Below, in pieces: positions 35,199-43,714 of a DNA stretch of 64,000 bases. Location of the stretch: positions 1-64,000 of the forward strand of contig DUVN01000030.1 in NCBI GenBank assembly GCA_012841015.1. The letters are read 5' to 3'. Both the position numbers and the translations under genes were made by a program. Origin of the DNA: Clostridiaceae bacterium. GTDB taxonomy: Bacteria > Bacillota > Clostridia > Saccharofermentanales > DTU023. Within the stretch, counting starts at the first letter, position 1. Every line of letters starts with the position of its first letter. The notes under the pieces were generated by a model. It was not told where the DNA came from and made no database searches. It saw nothing but the letters and a program-made list of their open reading frames with translations.

Positions 35199-35247
35199 CA
35201 AGTTGTATTATAATAACACTCGCCAAGTTGTTTTACAATACAACTTG
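35199..35247. promoter_or_regulatory. Palindromic operator region between mogA and the modABC operon
   Basis: CAAGTTGTATT (35199-35209) is matched by its exact inverse AATACAACTTG (35237-35247). A third half-site CAAGTTGT (35224-35231) also pairs with ACAACTTG (35240-35247). A TATAAT-like element (35209-35214) lies between. The arrangement suggests a shared regulator for the two divergent molybdenum operons; no regulator gene is adjacent. Confidence 0.6.
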
Positions 35248-35269
35248 AACGAGCGATTCAGGAGGCGCT

Positions 35270-36277
35270 ATGAAGAAAGTACCTGTTCGTGAAGCGATTG
35301 GTAAACCGCTCTTCCATGACCTAACGGCCATTTTGGAATCAGGTTTTAAGGGCATCCGCTTTAAGCGTGGCCATATCGTGACAAAAGCCGACATCCCTGT
35401 TCTCCTCAGCATGGGCAAAGACTTTCTCTACATTCCCGAAGAAGGGGATGTCGGCGTTCACGAAGACGATGCGGCGCAAGCTCTGGCAGATGTCATCGCC
35501 GATCAATCGGTCACGATAGACGGGCCGGCAGAAGGGAAATTTAACTTCCGCTCAAAAGAACGCGGCTTATTTGTCCTGAACCGTGATGCTTTACGTGAGA
35601 TCAATCGTGTGGGTGATTATACCGTCACAACGATTTGGAATATGATGCCCGTTGAACAAAACGAACTTGTTGCTAGTCTTCGTATCGTCCCTCTTTTAAC
35701 TCAGCAGGCACAAGTCGATCAAGCCGTCAAGTTGGCCCGAGACGACTGGCCTGTTCTACAAGTGTGTCCTTACCGCCCTCTTCGGACGGCCTTTCTTATC
35801 ACGGGTAACGAGGTCTTTTACGGTCGCATTCCTGACGCTTTTGAGGCCGTGCTGAAACCGAAGATCGCCGCATTCGGAGCTGACTACTTGGGCGCAACAT
35901 TTTGTCCCGACGATACCGTTGTGATGGCAAACGCTGTCACCGATTGGATCGATCAAGGGGCTGAACTTATCCTCTTGACAGGCGGCATGTCGGTTGACCC
36001 GGATGATGTGACTCCTACGGTTATCCGTCAGATGGCGACGACTTTTTATTTTCAGGGAGTACCTATGCAACCGGGTAACATGCTGACCATCGCTCAGCGC
36101 AATCAATGCACGCTCGTGGGAGTGCCTGGCGCAAGTATGCACAGCCCTGTCACGAGTCTTGATCTGTTCCTGCCGAGAATTTACGCTGGCGTGACCATCA
36201 GCCGCGATGATGCCATCGCCTTAGGAGAGGGAGGGCTCTCCATGGTTAGGACATTCCGTCCAGCCAAACACGAATAA
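35270..36277 (+). CDS. Molybdopterin-binding MoeA-like protein
   Basis: The product has 335 residues behind CAGGAGGCGCT. The first 150 or so residues (VPVREAIGKPLFHDLTAIL, GFKGIRFKRGHIV) resemble the N-terminal part of clostridial molybdopterin-binding proteins. The MoCF domain has ITGNEVFYGRIPDAF, LILLTGGMSVDPDDVTPTVI and VGVPGASMHSPVTSLDLFLPR. It is shorter than MoeA and lacks its C-terminal barrel. It could bind or transfer molybdopterin. It begins the operon with modABC, pointing to metal insertion into the cofactor or its regulation. Confidence 0.85.
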   Translation: MKKVPVREAIGKPLFHDLTAILESGFKGIRFKRGHIVTKADIPVLLSMGKDFLYIPEEGDVGVHEDDAAQALADVIADQSVTIDGPAEGKFNFRSKERGLFVLNRDALREINRVGDYTVTTIWNMMPVEQNELVASLRIVPLLTQQAQVDQAVKLARDDWPVLQVCPYRPLRTAFLITGNEVFYGRIPDAFEAVLKPKIAAFGADYLGATFCPDDTVVMANAVTDWIDQGAELILLTGGMSVDPDDVTPTVIRQMATTFYFQGVPMQPGNMLTIAQRNQCTLVGVPGASMHSPVTSLDLFLPRIYAGVTISRDDAIALGEGGLSMVRTFRPAKHE

Positions 36278-36326
36278 GAAGGAGCAATATTAAAAACAAT
36301 AAAATGATACGCTTAGGAGGTTCAGT

Positions 36327-37121
36327 ATGATCACAAAAAGGATACGCATCATCGCACTGGCTGTTACCTTTTTGCTTGTTGTGCTCACAAGTCTTGTCGC
36401 CTGTGACGGGAAGAAAGAGGAAGAGGAAAAAACGATCGACGTATTTGCCGCTGCTAGTCTGACAGACTGCATGCAAGACCTTGGCGCGAAATTCAGCGAA
36501 AAGAATCCGACGATTAAAGTACAGTTCAACTTCGATTCATCGGGGACACTTCAGACGCAGATCATGGAAGGGGCGCCTTGTGATGTCTTCGTGTCCGCGG
36601 CGCAAAAACAGATGAATGGCTTGGAAGAAGACGGTCTCATTGACAAAGATACACGCTTTGATTTGCTAGTCAACAAAGTCGTTCTGATCGTTCCGAAAGG
36701 CTCTGATCTTGGACTGACTGACTTTGAAGGTGTCGCAGATCCCAAGGTTGAACGTATTGCGCTCGGTGACGCTTCCGTTCCCGTAGGTCAGTACGCTGAA
36801 GAGATATTCAAGCACCTGAATCTGTGGGACTCACTCCAAGACAAAATCACTTTCGGAAACAACGTCCGCATCGTCCTCGGTTACGTCGAGTCCGGCGATG
36901 TCTCGTGTGGTGTCGTTTATAAAACAGATGCCGCCATATCCGACAAGGTAGAGATTGTCGCGGAAGCGCCGGCAGATAGCCATAAGCCTGTCATCTATCC
37001 CGCTGCCATCGTCAAGGATGCAAAAGAAAAAGAATCAGGCAAGCTGTTTCTTGATTTCCTCAAAACAGACGATGCTGCCGCGATCTTTGAACAGTACGGG
37101 TTTACGATGGCAGGGAAGTAA
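36327..37121 (+). CDS. modA: Molybdate ABC transporter substrate-binding lipoprotein ModA
   Basis: The product has 264 residues behind TTAGGAGGTTCAGT. It has a signal peptide with lipobox LTSLVAC and then the ModA pattern: IDVFAAASLTDCMQDLGAKF, FNFDSSGTLQTQIMEGAPCDVFVSA, ALGDASVPVGQYAEE, FGNNVRIVLGYVESGDVSCGVVYKTDA and YPAAIVKDAKEKESGKLFLDFL. It binds molybdate (or tungstate) outside the membrane for ModBC. Confidence 0.95.
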   Translation: MITKRIRIIALAVTFLLVVLTSLVACDGKKEEEEKTIDVFAAASLTDCMQDLGAKFSEKNPTIKVQFNFDSSGTLQTQIMEGAPCDVFVSAAQKQMNGLEEDGLIDKDTRFDLLVNKVVLIVPKGSDLGLTDFEGVADPKVERIALGDASVPVGQYAEEIFKHLNLWDSLQDKITFGNNVRIVLGYVESGDVSCGVVYKTDAAISDKVEIVAEAPADSHKPVIYPAAIVKDAKEKESGKLFLDFLKTDDAAAIFEQYGFTMAGK

Positions 37122-37207
37122 CGATACTCGGCCTTAGCTGTTTGCTGTTCTCCGTCGCTTATCGGATGGGCACGACTTCTGAAGCCGATAAAAGGACAAA
37201 TCATAAC

Positions 37208-37295
37208 GGTCTCATCTTGGCCGGGTCACTTTCCGACCTAGCCCGGCCTATCGATGCCCCGGCGCGGTTTTACCGCGCCGGGTCCTTACTAGACC
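37208..37295 (+). other. Structured intercistronic RNA between modA and modB (three-way junction-like)
   Basis: An outer stem GGTCT (37208-37212)/AGACC (37291-37295) encloses two strong hairpins. These are GGCCGGG (37219-37225)/CCCGGCC (37242-37248) and CCCGGCGCGG (37258-37267)/CCGCGCCGGG (37273-37282). No T run follows either one. It may set the ModA:ModBC ratio, act as an attenuator or sense a ligand. Confidence 0.6.
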
Positions 37296-37316
37296 GAAGA
37301 TAAGAAAGTACAAACG

Positions 37317-38063
37317 ATGGATCTTTCACCGCTTTGGATTTCACTTAAAGTCTCAGCAACAGCAACAGTCGTCGCCTTTATAACTGGGATTCTCGCTGCA
37401 TGGCTCGTCGTATACATCGACAAAGGTAAGATCTTTATTGATGGACTATTCACGCTCCCTATGGTGCTCCCGCCAACTGTCTTAGGATTCATCTTATTGC
37501 TCATCCTTGGTAAAAACGGCGCAATTGGGCAATTTCTTGATCGGCTAGGTATTCATGTTGTTTTCAGCTGGGTCGGTGCGTCCATTGCAGCCGCTGTGGT
37601 CGCTTTTCCCATGATGTATCGGTCGGTTCGAGCTGCTTTCGAGCAACTTGATCCCGACCTCATCCACGTTGCGCGAACACTTGGGAAGAAAGAAGGATGG
37701 ATCATGTGGAACATAATGTTGCCCAACGCTTGGCCGGGCGTCTTGTCAGGCACTATCCTAGCTTTTGCTCGCTCGATGGGCGAGTTCGGTGCGACGTCAC
37801 TTCTTGCGGGAAACATCCCCGGGAAGACACGGACGATGTCACAGGCCGTTTGGTCTGCCGTTCAGATGAACAACCGCGAAGAAGCTAAACGGTGGTCCCT
37901 GATGCTCATCATCATCTCTTTTGTGGTGATCTATCTAACCAACCATGTCCTCAAACGTGAATCGTCGAGTCAGCGCAGCACATGGCTGGCACGTATACGA
38001 AGAAAAAAGTCAGCGGCAGATTTTGCTCGGAATGAAGAAATTGAAAAACAGGAACACTCATGA
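37317..38063 (+). CDS. modB: Molybdate ABC transporter permease ModB
   Basis: The product has 248 residues with five to six membrane helices. The segment LFTLPMVLPPTVLGFILLLILG and the coupling loop ARTLGKKEGWIMWNIMLPNAWPGVLSGTIL are typical of ModB; ARSMGEFGATSLLAGNIPGKT follows. It forms the oxyanion channel. Its stop overlaps modC by 4 nt. Confidence 0.95.
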   Translation: MDLSPLWISLKVSATATVVAFITGILAAWLVVYIDKGKIFIDGLFTLPMVLPPTVLGFILLLILGKNGAIGQFLDRLGIHVVFSWVGASIAAAVVAFPMMYRSVRAAFEQLDPDLIHVARTLGKKEGWIMWNIMLPNAWPGVLSGTILAFARSMGEFGATSLLAGNIPGKTRTMSQAVWSAVQMNNREEAKRWSLMLIIISFVVIYLTNHVLKRESSSQRSTWLARIRRKKSAADFARNEEIEKQEHS

Positions 38064-39211
38064 ATAATGAAATGCAATCTGACACGCTTTACAATGAACC
38101 GTCGGAAAAGGCGGAAGTTGTCCGCTTGACAGTCGATGTGAAGCGGAATCTTGGGAAGTTCTCACTCGATATCCAATTTGAGCATGACAGCTCGCGCGGC
38201 ATTCTCGGCATCCTCGGCAGTTCTGGCTGTGGGAAATCAATGACGCTCAAGTGTATCTCCGGTGTCGTCCGCCCCGATCGCGGTTATATTGCACTTGGTG
38301 ACCATGTTTGGTACAGTTCTGCCAAAAGAATCTTCGTGAAACCGCGAAATCGCGGTGTCGGACATCTTTTTCAAGATTACGCACTTTTTCCAAATATGAC
38401 GGTCAGGGATAATGTGCTCGCCGGCATGCGGCAAGAGAAAAGAGAAAACCTTGCGCGTGTAGAGTCGCTTTTGCAATCCTTTTACATTCTCGACCAGGCC
38501 GATAAGTACCCGCGCGAACTCTCCGGTGGGCAAAAGCAACGCGCCGCTCTCGCAAGAGTGTTCGCGAGCAAGCCCTCCATCTTACTCCTTGATGAACCTT
38601 TCTCCGCTCTCGACGAGTATATTCGCTATCAGCTGGAACAAAATCTCTTTGAATACCTTGAACAGTACGACGGCATTGTCCTTTACGTCAGCCATAATCG
38701 CGACGAGATCCGACGTTTTTGTGATCAAGTGGTCGTTATGGAGGACGGTCACGCCATCTCCTACATGCCTGTCGTGAATCTCTTCGAGTCACCGTGGCAC
38801 TTTTCCTCAGCAAGATTGGCCGGTGTCCGGAACTTTTCCCACGCGGAAAAAAGAGATACGTATGAAATATTTGCGAAAGAATGGAATACATCGCTTACGG
38901 TACAATACCCGGTTCCTGATGATATTCGCCTTGTCGGTGTGCGCGAATCGTCCGTCAGAATCGTTATCCCAGACGGGCGCACGAGAGATTCTCAGCAGGG
39001 TGAAGTGGCCTACAACGTATTCAGCGCCACCGTACTGCGTATCGTTTCTGGGATCACATCGGATACGGCAGTGTTGCTTCCTTATGAACGAGATTCCGAC
39101 GAGTTGTTCGGAAAGATGTTCGTGACAATCGACAAAACGCACCCCCCACTTCTCGTCGGTGACCGTGTCGAGATCGCTATCCCTGAAACCGATATCATGT
39201 GCCTTAAATAG
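38060..39211 (+). CDS. modC: Molybdate ABC transporter ATP-binding protein ModC
   Basis: The product has 383 residues, ATGA-overlapped with modB. Walker A is GSSGCGKSMTLKC, the Q loop GHLFQDYALF, the signature ELSGGQKQRAALARVFA and Walker B SILLLDEPFSALDE, with the switch His in LYVSHNRDE. From about residue 285 a MOP/TOBE-type domain follows (LVGVRESSVRIVIPDG and VGDRVEIAIPETDI), as in ModC. It powers molybdate uptake. No gene follows on this strand for nearly 2.3 kb. Confidence 0.93.
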   Translation: MNNEMQSDTLYNEPSEKAEVVRLTVDVKRNLGKFSLDIQFEHDSSRGILGILGSSGCGKSMTLKCISGVVRPDRGYIALGDHVWYSSAKRIFVKPRNRGVGHLFQDYALFPNMTVRDNVLAGMRQEKRENLARVESLLQSFYILDQADKYPRELSGGQKQRAALARVFASKPSILLLDEPFSALDEYIRYQLEQNLFEYLEQYDGIVLYVSHNRDEIRRFCDQVVVMEDGHAISYMPVVNLFESPWHFSSARLAGVRNFSHAEKRDTYEIFAKEWNTSLTVQYPVPDDIRLVGVRESSVRIVIPDGRTRDSQQGEVAYNVFSATVLRIVSGITSDTAVLLPYERDSDELFGKMFVTIDKTHPPLLVGDRVEIAIPETDIMCLK

Positions 39212-39971
39212 GCGCATGGGCGTTCCGAATCGCTGACAGTCCAGATGTTAGATCATCTGTTTTTGATGGGGATGTGAAACATCAAAAACTGCCAAATACA
39301 TTCGTACAACTTCTAATAACTTTATCTATAAAAATCTATGAAAAACCTTGTAACTCTTAACTCTGTACAGCTTCCTATGATATCCCAACGAAAAACCTTG
39401 TAATTCCGTATAGATTCCTGCGACATCCCGAAGAAAAATCTTGTAACTCCGTACTGATTCTTATAACTTCCCGAAGAAAAATCTTGTAAATCACATTCGG
39501 CACATCATCAGCAAACCAGCGACAAATATCTTTTGCGCAACACACAATCTCTGCTCCTCCCCCCTCTCTCTTTCGCACAATTTTTCGCTATAAGTCGAAA
39601 AACTGTTATGAAAGGGTGTGTGAAGAGGAAGTTTAAGTGTTGCTGGGTTAAGAAAATGGTTTTAAGTTGAAAATCTGTGCATTGAGAGTGGGCGGGCGGA
39701 TGAGGGGGATGTTTTTGATGTTGAAGGGTTGCTTGAGCGAGGAGAAGGGGTTCGATCTGTGTGTGATTGTGCTTGGTTTTGAAAGAAAAATGAATTCTTA
39801 TTGTGCAGGAATGTGGCTAATCGAGTGTTGATACGTTTTGGCCGGGTGTAAGGCGATGTTTCTGTTTGATTTACGGCAGTTGTTTAACGCTCAAGAGATG
39901 AGGTAATTAAGGTGCTTGCGTTAATCGCACCGGGTGAATGACGCGCGCTCGAAACTCAAGTGACGCAGTGA
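39212..39971. other. 760-base intergenic region with two repeat clusters
   Basis: This lies between modC and the converging nuclease-like gene. It holds the 43-bp repeats at 39340-39500 and the TTAAT repeats near 39905-39990. The stretch 39600-39900 is unusually rich in TG and GTG without a plausible gene. Confidence 0.5.
39340..39500. repeat. Four-copy 43-50 bp repeat after modC
   Basis: GAAAAACCTTGTAA-type starts recur at 39340, 39390, 39433 and 39476 (periods 50, 43, 43), followed by CTCCGTA and TTCC-rich segments. A weaker relative begins near 39305. No clear hairpin is seen in this unit, unlike the other clusters. Confidence 0.85.
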
Positions 39972-39990
39972 TTAAGGAGCTCGCGTTAAT
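39905..39990. repeat. Two-copy repeat ATTAAGG(T/A)GCT(T/C)GCGTTAAT
   Basis: Copies lie at about 39906-39925 and 39971-39990, 65 bases apart. Each is bounded by ATTAA and TTAAT, forming a small stem. The second copy overlaps the stop and last codons of the nuclease-like gene. Confidence 0.75.
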
Positions 39991-40943
39991 ACCAATGGGA
40001 GGTTGGGGTGCCGGATGAGTCTGTTCCAAGCGGCAAGGTAGATTCTATACACGGTGCGGACTCCGGGAAATCGGGGAACTTCCCGCCAGTGGATTTTGCG
40101 GAAACGTGAGCGAAGGCTAAGTCCTTTCTTGAACAGCAGATCGCGCAAGGCTGCGAAGTTCTCAAAATACTTTCTCGCGCGAATGTAAATGCGTTTTCGT
40201 ATCAGACGGGAGAGTTGGCGCGCCAAGTTCTGAAAGGCTTTGAGGTCGTTCAGTTGTGCGTAGTTCACTGAAACGACTTGATAGCCTTCTGTTTCTAGAT
40301 GAGCCGTACGCTCCCGATCTTTTGATAATGCCGAGGCGCTGCTGTGAAATTCCTCACTGTCGTACTCGATATCGAGCTTACAGGAAGGGACGTAGAGGTC
40401 GGCAAAGTACGTTTTACCTCCTTCCAAAACGATCTTTTCATTGAGAACGATTTCACTAAAGCCGCAACCTCCGAGTGCATTGGGCAAACGCAGAAACATG
40501 TAAAGAATTGACTCCATCGGAGAGCGTGAGTTGTTGGCAAGATAGCGAATGGCACGGAGTGCTTTTCTGCGCCCGCGATGTCCTCGCAGTTCTTCTGCAC
40601 AAGCGCGTAATTCATCGACAGTGCAACGAGGCTGATCACCCCCGCGGTAAGAACAGATCTGAAGTCCGAGATAGATCAATTCATGAATGGTATACTCCTG
40701 AGCGACTTGAAGGAAAATGAGCGGGAGTGTACACGCTTGCCCCTTGACGTATTTCTCGGCGCCGGAGATACTGCACGTGTGTATTATGGCCCGATCGGGA
40801 CGGTAAAGGGGCTTATCTGTGAAGATAACGTACTCGTCAGGAAAATCTATGTCGTGAGGCTCGATGTTGCCTCGGATTGACGGTACTTTCCAATAATCAA
40901 GTGCAGATTTCCCGTAGATATACTTTTTGACGTTTTGGCTCAT
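39972..40943 (-). CDS. Orphan PD-(D/E)XK-like (DUF559-type) endonuclease-domain protein
   Basis: The product has 323 residues. From about residue 140 the pattern recalls DUF559/Vsr-like nucleases: an early Glu in SPMESILYMFLRLP, then YFADLYVPSCKLDIEYDSEEFH, RDRE-like KDRERTAHLETEGYQVVSVNYAQL. The D...E-Y-D...H spacing fits the PD-(D/E)XK core. The first 140 residues (YWKVPSIRGNIEPHD, IYHTCSI-like IIHTCSISGAEKYVKG, PLIFLQVAQEY, LIYLGLQICSYRG) look like an AbiEi-type or unknown N-terminal domain. The tail is rich in Arg and may bind nucleic acid. It is isolated, with 760 bases of repeats on one side and about 560 on the other. Possible defence or repair role; unproven. Confidence 0.65.
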   Translation of the reverse strand: MSQNVKKYIYGKSALDYWKVPSIRGNIEPHDIDFPDEYVIFTDKPLYRPDRAIIHTCSISGAEKYVKGQACTLPLIFLQVAQEYTIHELIYLGLQICSYRGGDQPRCTVDELRACAEELRGHRGRRKALRAIRYLANNSRSPMESILYMFLRLPNALGGCGFSEIVLNEKIVLEGGKTYFADLYVPSCKLDIEYDSEEFHSSASALSKDRERTAHLETEGYQVVSVNYAQLNDLKAFQNLARQLSRLIRKRIYIRARKYFENFAALRDLLFKKGLSLRSRFRKIHWREVPRFPGVRTVYRIYLAAWNRLIRHPNLPLVLTRAP

Positions 40944-41423
40944 GCCCGAAGTTTAGCGAGAGGCTTCAGATTTTTGGGAGGAAACAATTGCCTTACCTTG
41001 CGATAGCAGTCAATTTGTCGATATCGATAGCGTAAATTGAAGAAGAGAGTGCGCTTTCAAACGGATGTTCATCTCAAAGCTGTTGCATCAACTTTATTTT
41101 TTGATATTAAAATCGCCAAGTGCCGAATGTGGGTTTAAATATGTGCACTCAAAGAGTCATTCATTTCCTAGAGCTGACAGTTTCAGTACCCTTGTAAAAA
41201 GGCTTTTCCATATCTTGCTTTTATTGCAAATGTTCTTTACAACTCCAATTTTCACGTTCGGTCATCTTTAAACGGCGGGAAATTGAACAATTTTGCAGGT
41301 AGCCGAAGTAGTCAACAAAGGATGTAATTTGAACATTTTTATAGGTAAGCCAAGTACAAACGAACAGAAGTACGGCTAAAATTAGAATTATTTGAATTAT
41401 TGCCGATATTTTTCATTCCTTTC
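40944..41423. other. AT-rich intergenic region before blaI
   Basis: About 480 bases with no convincing gene. An open frame at 41065-41271 encodes a 68-residue hydrophobic peptide without ribosome site or recognisable similarity and is not annotated. Confidence 0.4.
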
Positions 41424-41451
41424 TTGACTTTTTACTCTAATCGGTTAGAAT
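41424..41451 (+). promoter_or_regulatory. Promoter and overlapping inverted repeat before blaI-M56
   Basis: TTGACT (41424-41429) and TAGAAT (41446-41451) are 16 bases apart. An inverted repeat TCTAA-TCGG-TTAGA (41436-41449) overlaps the spacer and -10, and related TTAGAG/TATTAGAA half-sites follow at about 41470-41483. This fits autorepression by the BlaI-type protein. Confidence 0.65.
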
Positions 41452-41508
41452 AAAAGATGCTCGAACGCGTTAGAGTATTAGAAATTACATGCTAGGACGG
41501 AAGTGGGA

Positions 41509-41886
41509 ATGAAGGAAACACCAAAAGTCTTTGAGAGTGAATACCGGTTTTGTCTGATTCTGTGGGAGCACGAGCCTATTAAAAGCGCGGAGCTTGTAAA
41601 GCTTTGCGAGGAACAGTTGGGCTGGAAACCTACGACGACGTATACTGTCATTAAGCGCCTATCCGATCGCGGTGTCGTGCAGAACGAAAACACGATCGTA
41701 ACTTCCCTTATCTCACAGGAGGAGGTACAGGCGGCAGAAATCAACGAACTTTTGGAAAAAAAGTTTGAGGGCTCCCTGCCGGCCTTTATCGCTACCTTTG
41801 CGAAGCACCAGAAGATTTCAGAGGACGAAATTGACGAGGTGCAGAAGATGATCGATCGATACAGGAGAGAGGCGGGAGATGAATGA
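41509..41886 (+). CDS. BlaI/MecI/CopY family transcriptional repressor
   Basis: The product has 125 residues from ATG 41509 (GTG 41503 is also possible). The winged-helix domain covers about residues 7-70 (SEYRFCLILWEHEPIKSAELVKLCEEQLGWKPTTTYTVIKRLSDRGVV), followed by the dimerisation tail (LISQEEVQAAEINELLEKKF). The tail shows the region normally cleaved when the partner sensor is activated. It overlaps the M56 gene by 8 nt, the standard pair arrangement. Confidence 0.93.
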   Translation: MKETPKVFESEYRFCLILWEHEPIKSAELVKLCEEQLGWKPTTTYTVIKRLSDRGVVQNENTIVTSLISQEEVQAAEINELLEKKFEGSLPAFIATFAKHQKISEDEIDEVQKMIDRYRREAGDE

Positions 41887-43714
41887 GCTTTTCCTGAAGA
41901 TGATCAATATGGGGATAACGGCGACGTATCTCGCGGTGGCGGTTATCCTCATTCGGGCGGTTTTTCGCAAAGCGCCGAAGCGGGTATTTCCCTTTTTGTG
42001 GGGACTGGTCGCGTTGCGACTGATCATCCCTCTTTCCATTAAAAGCCCGCTGAGTCTGATCCCTAGCGGGGAAACTGTCAGTTCTGAGATTCTGGTTGCG
42101 GAAGAGCCGGCGATCAGTAGCGGTATCGCTTTCGTCAACCGTGTCGTCAATCCCATGATTGACGAGTCTTTGGCGCCTGATCCCGTTACCGGTGTCCATC
42201 CGGTGCAAACTCATGTCTCCGTTGCTGTCGTCATTTGGGTGCTCGGCATCGCGATGATGTTGCTTTATGCCTTGATCGGCACTCTGCGTCTGAGATGCAA
42301 TGTTAAAACGGCGATCCGGGTTCAGCCGGATGTATGGAAAAGCGATGCAATCGCATCTCCCTTTGTGCTCGGCCTTGTGCATCCGCGGATTTACCTCCCG
42401 TTTACGTTAGCCGACTCGGACATGGACTACGTGTTGGCTCATGAACGGGCGCACATTGCGAGAAAAGATCACTGGACGAAACCGCTCGGCTTCCTGTTGC
42501 TTACGTTGCATTGGTATAACCCGGTCATGTGGATCGCATACGTTCTCTTTTGCCGTGATGTGGAGTTTGCCTGTGACGAAAGAGTCATTAAAGGACTAAA
42601 TCGGGAACAAAGGGCAAATTATTCTCAGTCGCTACTCTCCTCAAGTGTTTCCCACGGTCGGCGTGCTAAAAGCCCTCTCGCTTTTGGCGAGATCGGGGTG
42701 AAAGAAAGAGTGAAACAAGTACTGAATTATAAGAAATCGGCTTTCTGGGTTGTTTTGGCTGTTGTCGTGGCCGGTGTCATTCTTGCCGTGTGTTTCTTGA
42801 CCAATCCTCTTAAACCGGACATTACTCCTTCTAAGCCGGAAGTAGATGTGGCGAAACCAACTGAAACAGATGTGTCGAATCCCTCTGAAACGGAAGTGGA
42901 GGATTCTTGGCCGGCGTTGGCGGATACTTGTGAGGATTATTCCGCGGAAGAGGCGGAGGCGGACTGCTGCATAGTATTTGACGGAGAAAATCTCTTGGCA
43001 GGAGAAAGGGCATGGGCGGATTTTGAAAACACGACTGCCTCCGGGCGCAAGGCGAAAGTGCGAATCTATCAGATGTATACCGATCAAAACTGGCGCTATA
43101 GCGTCAAGGAGCTGAGCTACGACGGCTCGACGTATCATCTGCAATTCTATGATCGAGATGAGAATGACAAGGAGTATTTGTTTTCGGAGCATTACCGGTA
43201 TCTGGTGACAAGCGGATACCAACCGGATCCTGAAAGACCTGATTGTTATTTGTATTATCTCCTTTCTGACAGCCCTGACGTGACTGCCGAGGGTTATTTG
43301 GCACACATGTTCAGTTCGTACTACTCACCGGATAGCCTCTATAACCATTGCATGAGACTGTTTAGCCGGCTCATTGACAACGCGTACCTTCTTCAACGTG
43401 GACATGGACTCGCCTTTGCCGACATTGACAACGACGGGAAAGAGGAAAAATGCTGTCTCGGCTATGGGCAAACCTCCGGTGTCGCCACCTTCACTTTGAC
43501 TGTTTTTGAAGGCGAGCAGTTCGAGTATGCCGGACTTTTCTCTCCAGCCCCAAACTGCGACATCAGCTTTTTGCAAGAAGAAGACGGTACGCTGAAAGTA
43601 CAGATGAGAGCTATAGGCACGGAGCATTCGTCTGTAATCGGGAAACTCTATGACATTGTTATGCGGGATGGACATCTCATTCTCGTGGGAGAGGACGGAG
43701 AGATTCTTCCGTAG
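41879..43714 (+). CDS. M56 family (BlaR1-like) sensor peptidase with novel C-terminal domain
   Basis: The product has 611 residues. The N-terminal 310 residues are the membrane metallopeptidase: several helices, then VLAHERAHIARKDHW (HExxH-like) and DVEFACDERVIKGL with the third zinc ligand, and a last helix around FWVVLAVVVAGVILAVCFL. Instead of the penicillin-binding sensor domain of BlaR1, the outer part has a Pro/Thr/Glu linker. A cysteine-containing domain follows (ADCCIVFDGENLLAGERAW), then a longer beta-rich region with DIDNDGKEEKCC, a possible calcium-type loop. It likely cleaves or inactivates the adjacent BlaI-type repressor on an unknown extracellular signal. Confidence 0.9.
   Translation: MNELFLKMINMGITATYLAVAVILIRAVFRKAPKRVFPFLWGLVALRLIIPLSIKSPLSLIPSGETVSSEILVAEEPAISSGIAFVNRVVNPMIDESLAPDPVTGVHPVQTHVSVAVVIWVLGIAMMLLYALIGTLRLRCNVKTAIRVQPDVWKSDAIASPFVLGLVHPRIYLPFTLADSDMDYVLAHERAHIARKDHWTKPLGFLLLTLHWYNPVMWIAYVLFCRDVEFACDERVIKGLNREQRANYSQSLLSSSVSHGRRAKSPLAFGEIGVKERVKQVLNYKKSAFWVVLAVVVAGVILAVCFLTNPLKPDITPSKPEVDVAKPTETDVSNPSETEVEDSWPALADTCEDYSAEEAEADCCIVFDGENLLAGERAWADFENTTASGRKAKVRIYQMYTDQNWRYSVKELSYDGSTYHLQFYDRDENDKEYLFSEHYRYLVTSGYQPDPERPDCYLYYLLSDSPDVTAEGYLAHMFSSYYSPDSLYNHCMRLFSRLIDNAYLLQRGHGLAFADIDNDGKEEKCCLGYGQTSGVATFTLTVFEGEQFEYAGLFSPAPNCDISFLQEEDGTLKVQMRAIGTEHSSVIGKLYDIVMRDGHLILVGEDGEILP

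Noticed and set aside
41065-41271. 68-residue hydrophobic frame before blaI
   Set aside because: No ribosome site, no family pattern, AT-rich intergenic DNA.
42641-43306. 221-residue antisense frame over the M56 gene
   Set aside because: Shadow frame with low-complexity Arg/Pro/Ile composition.
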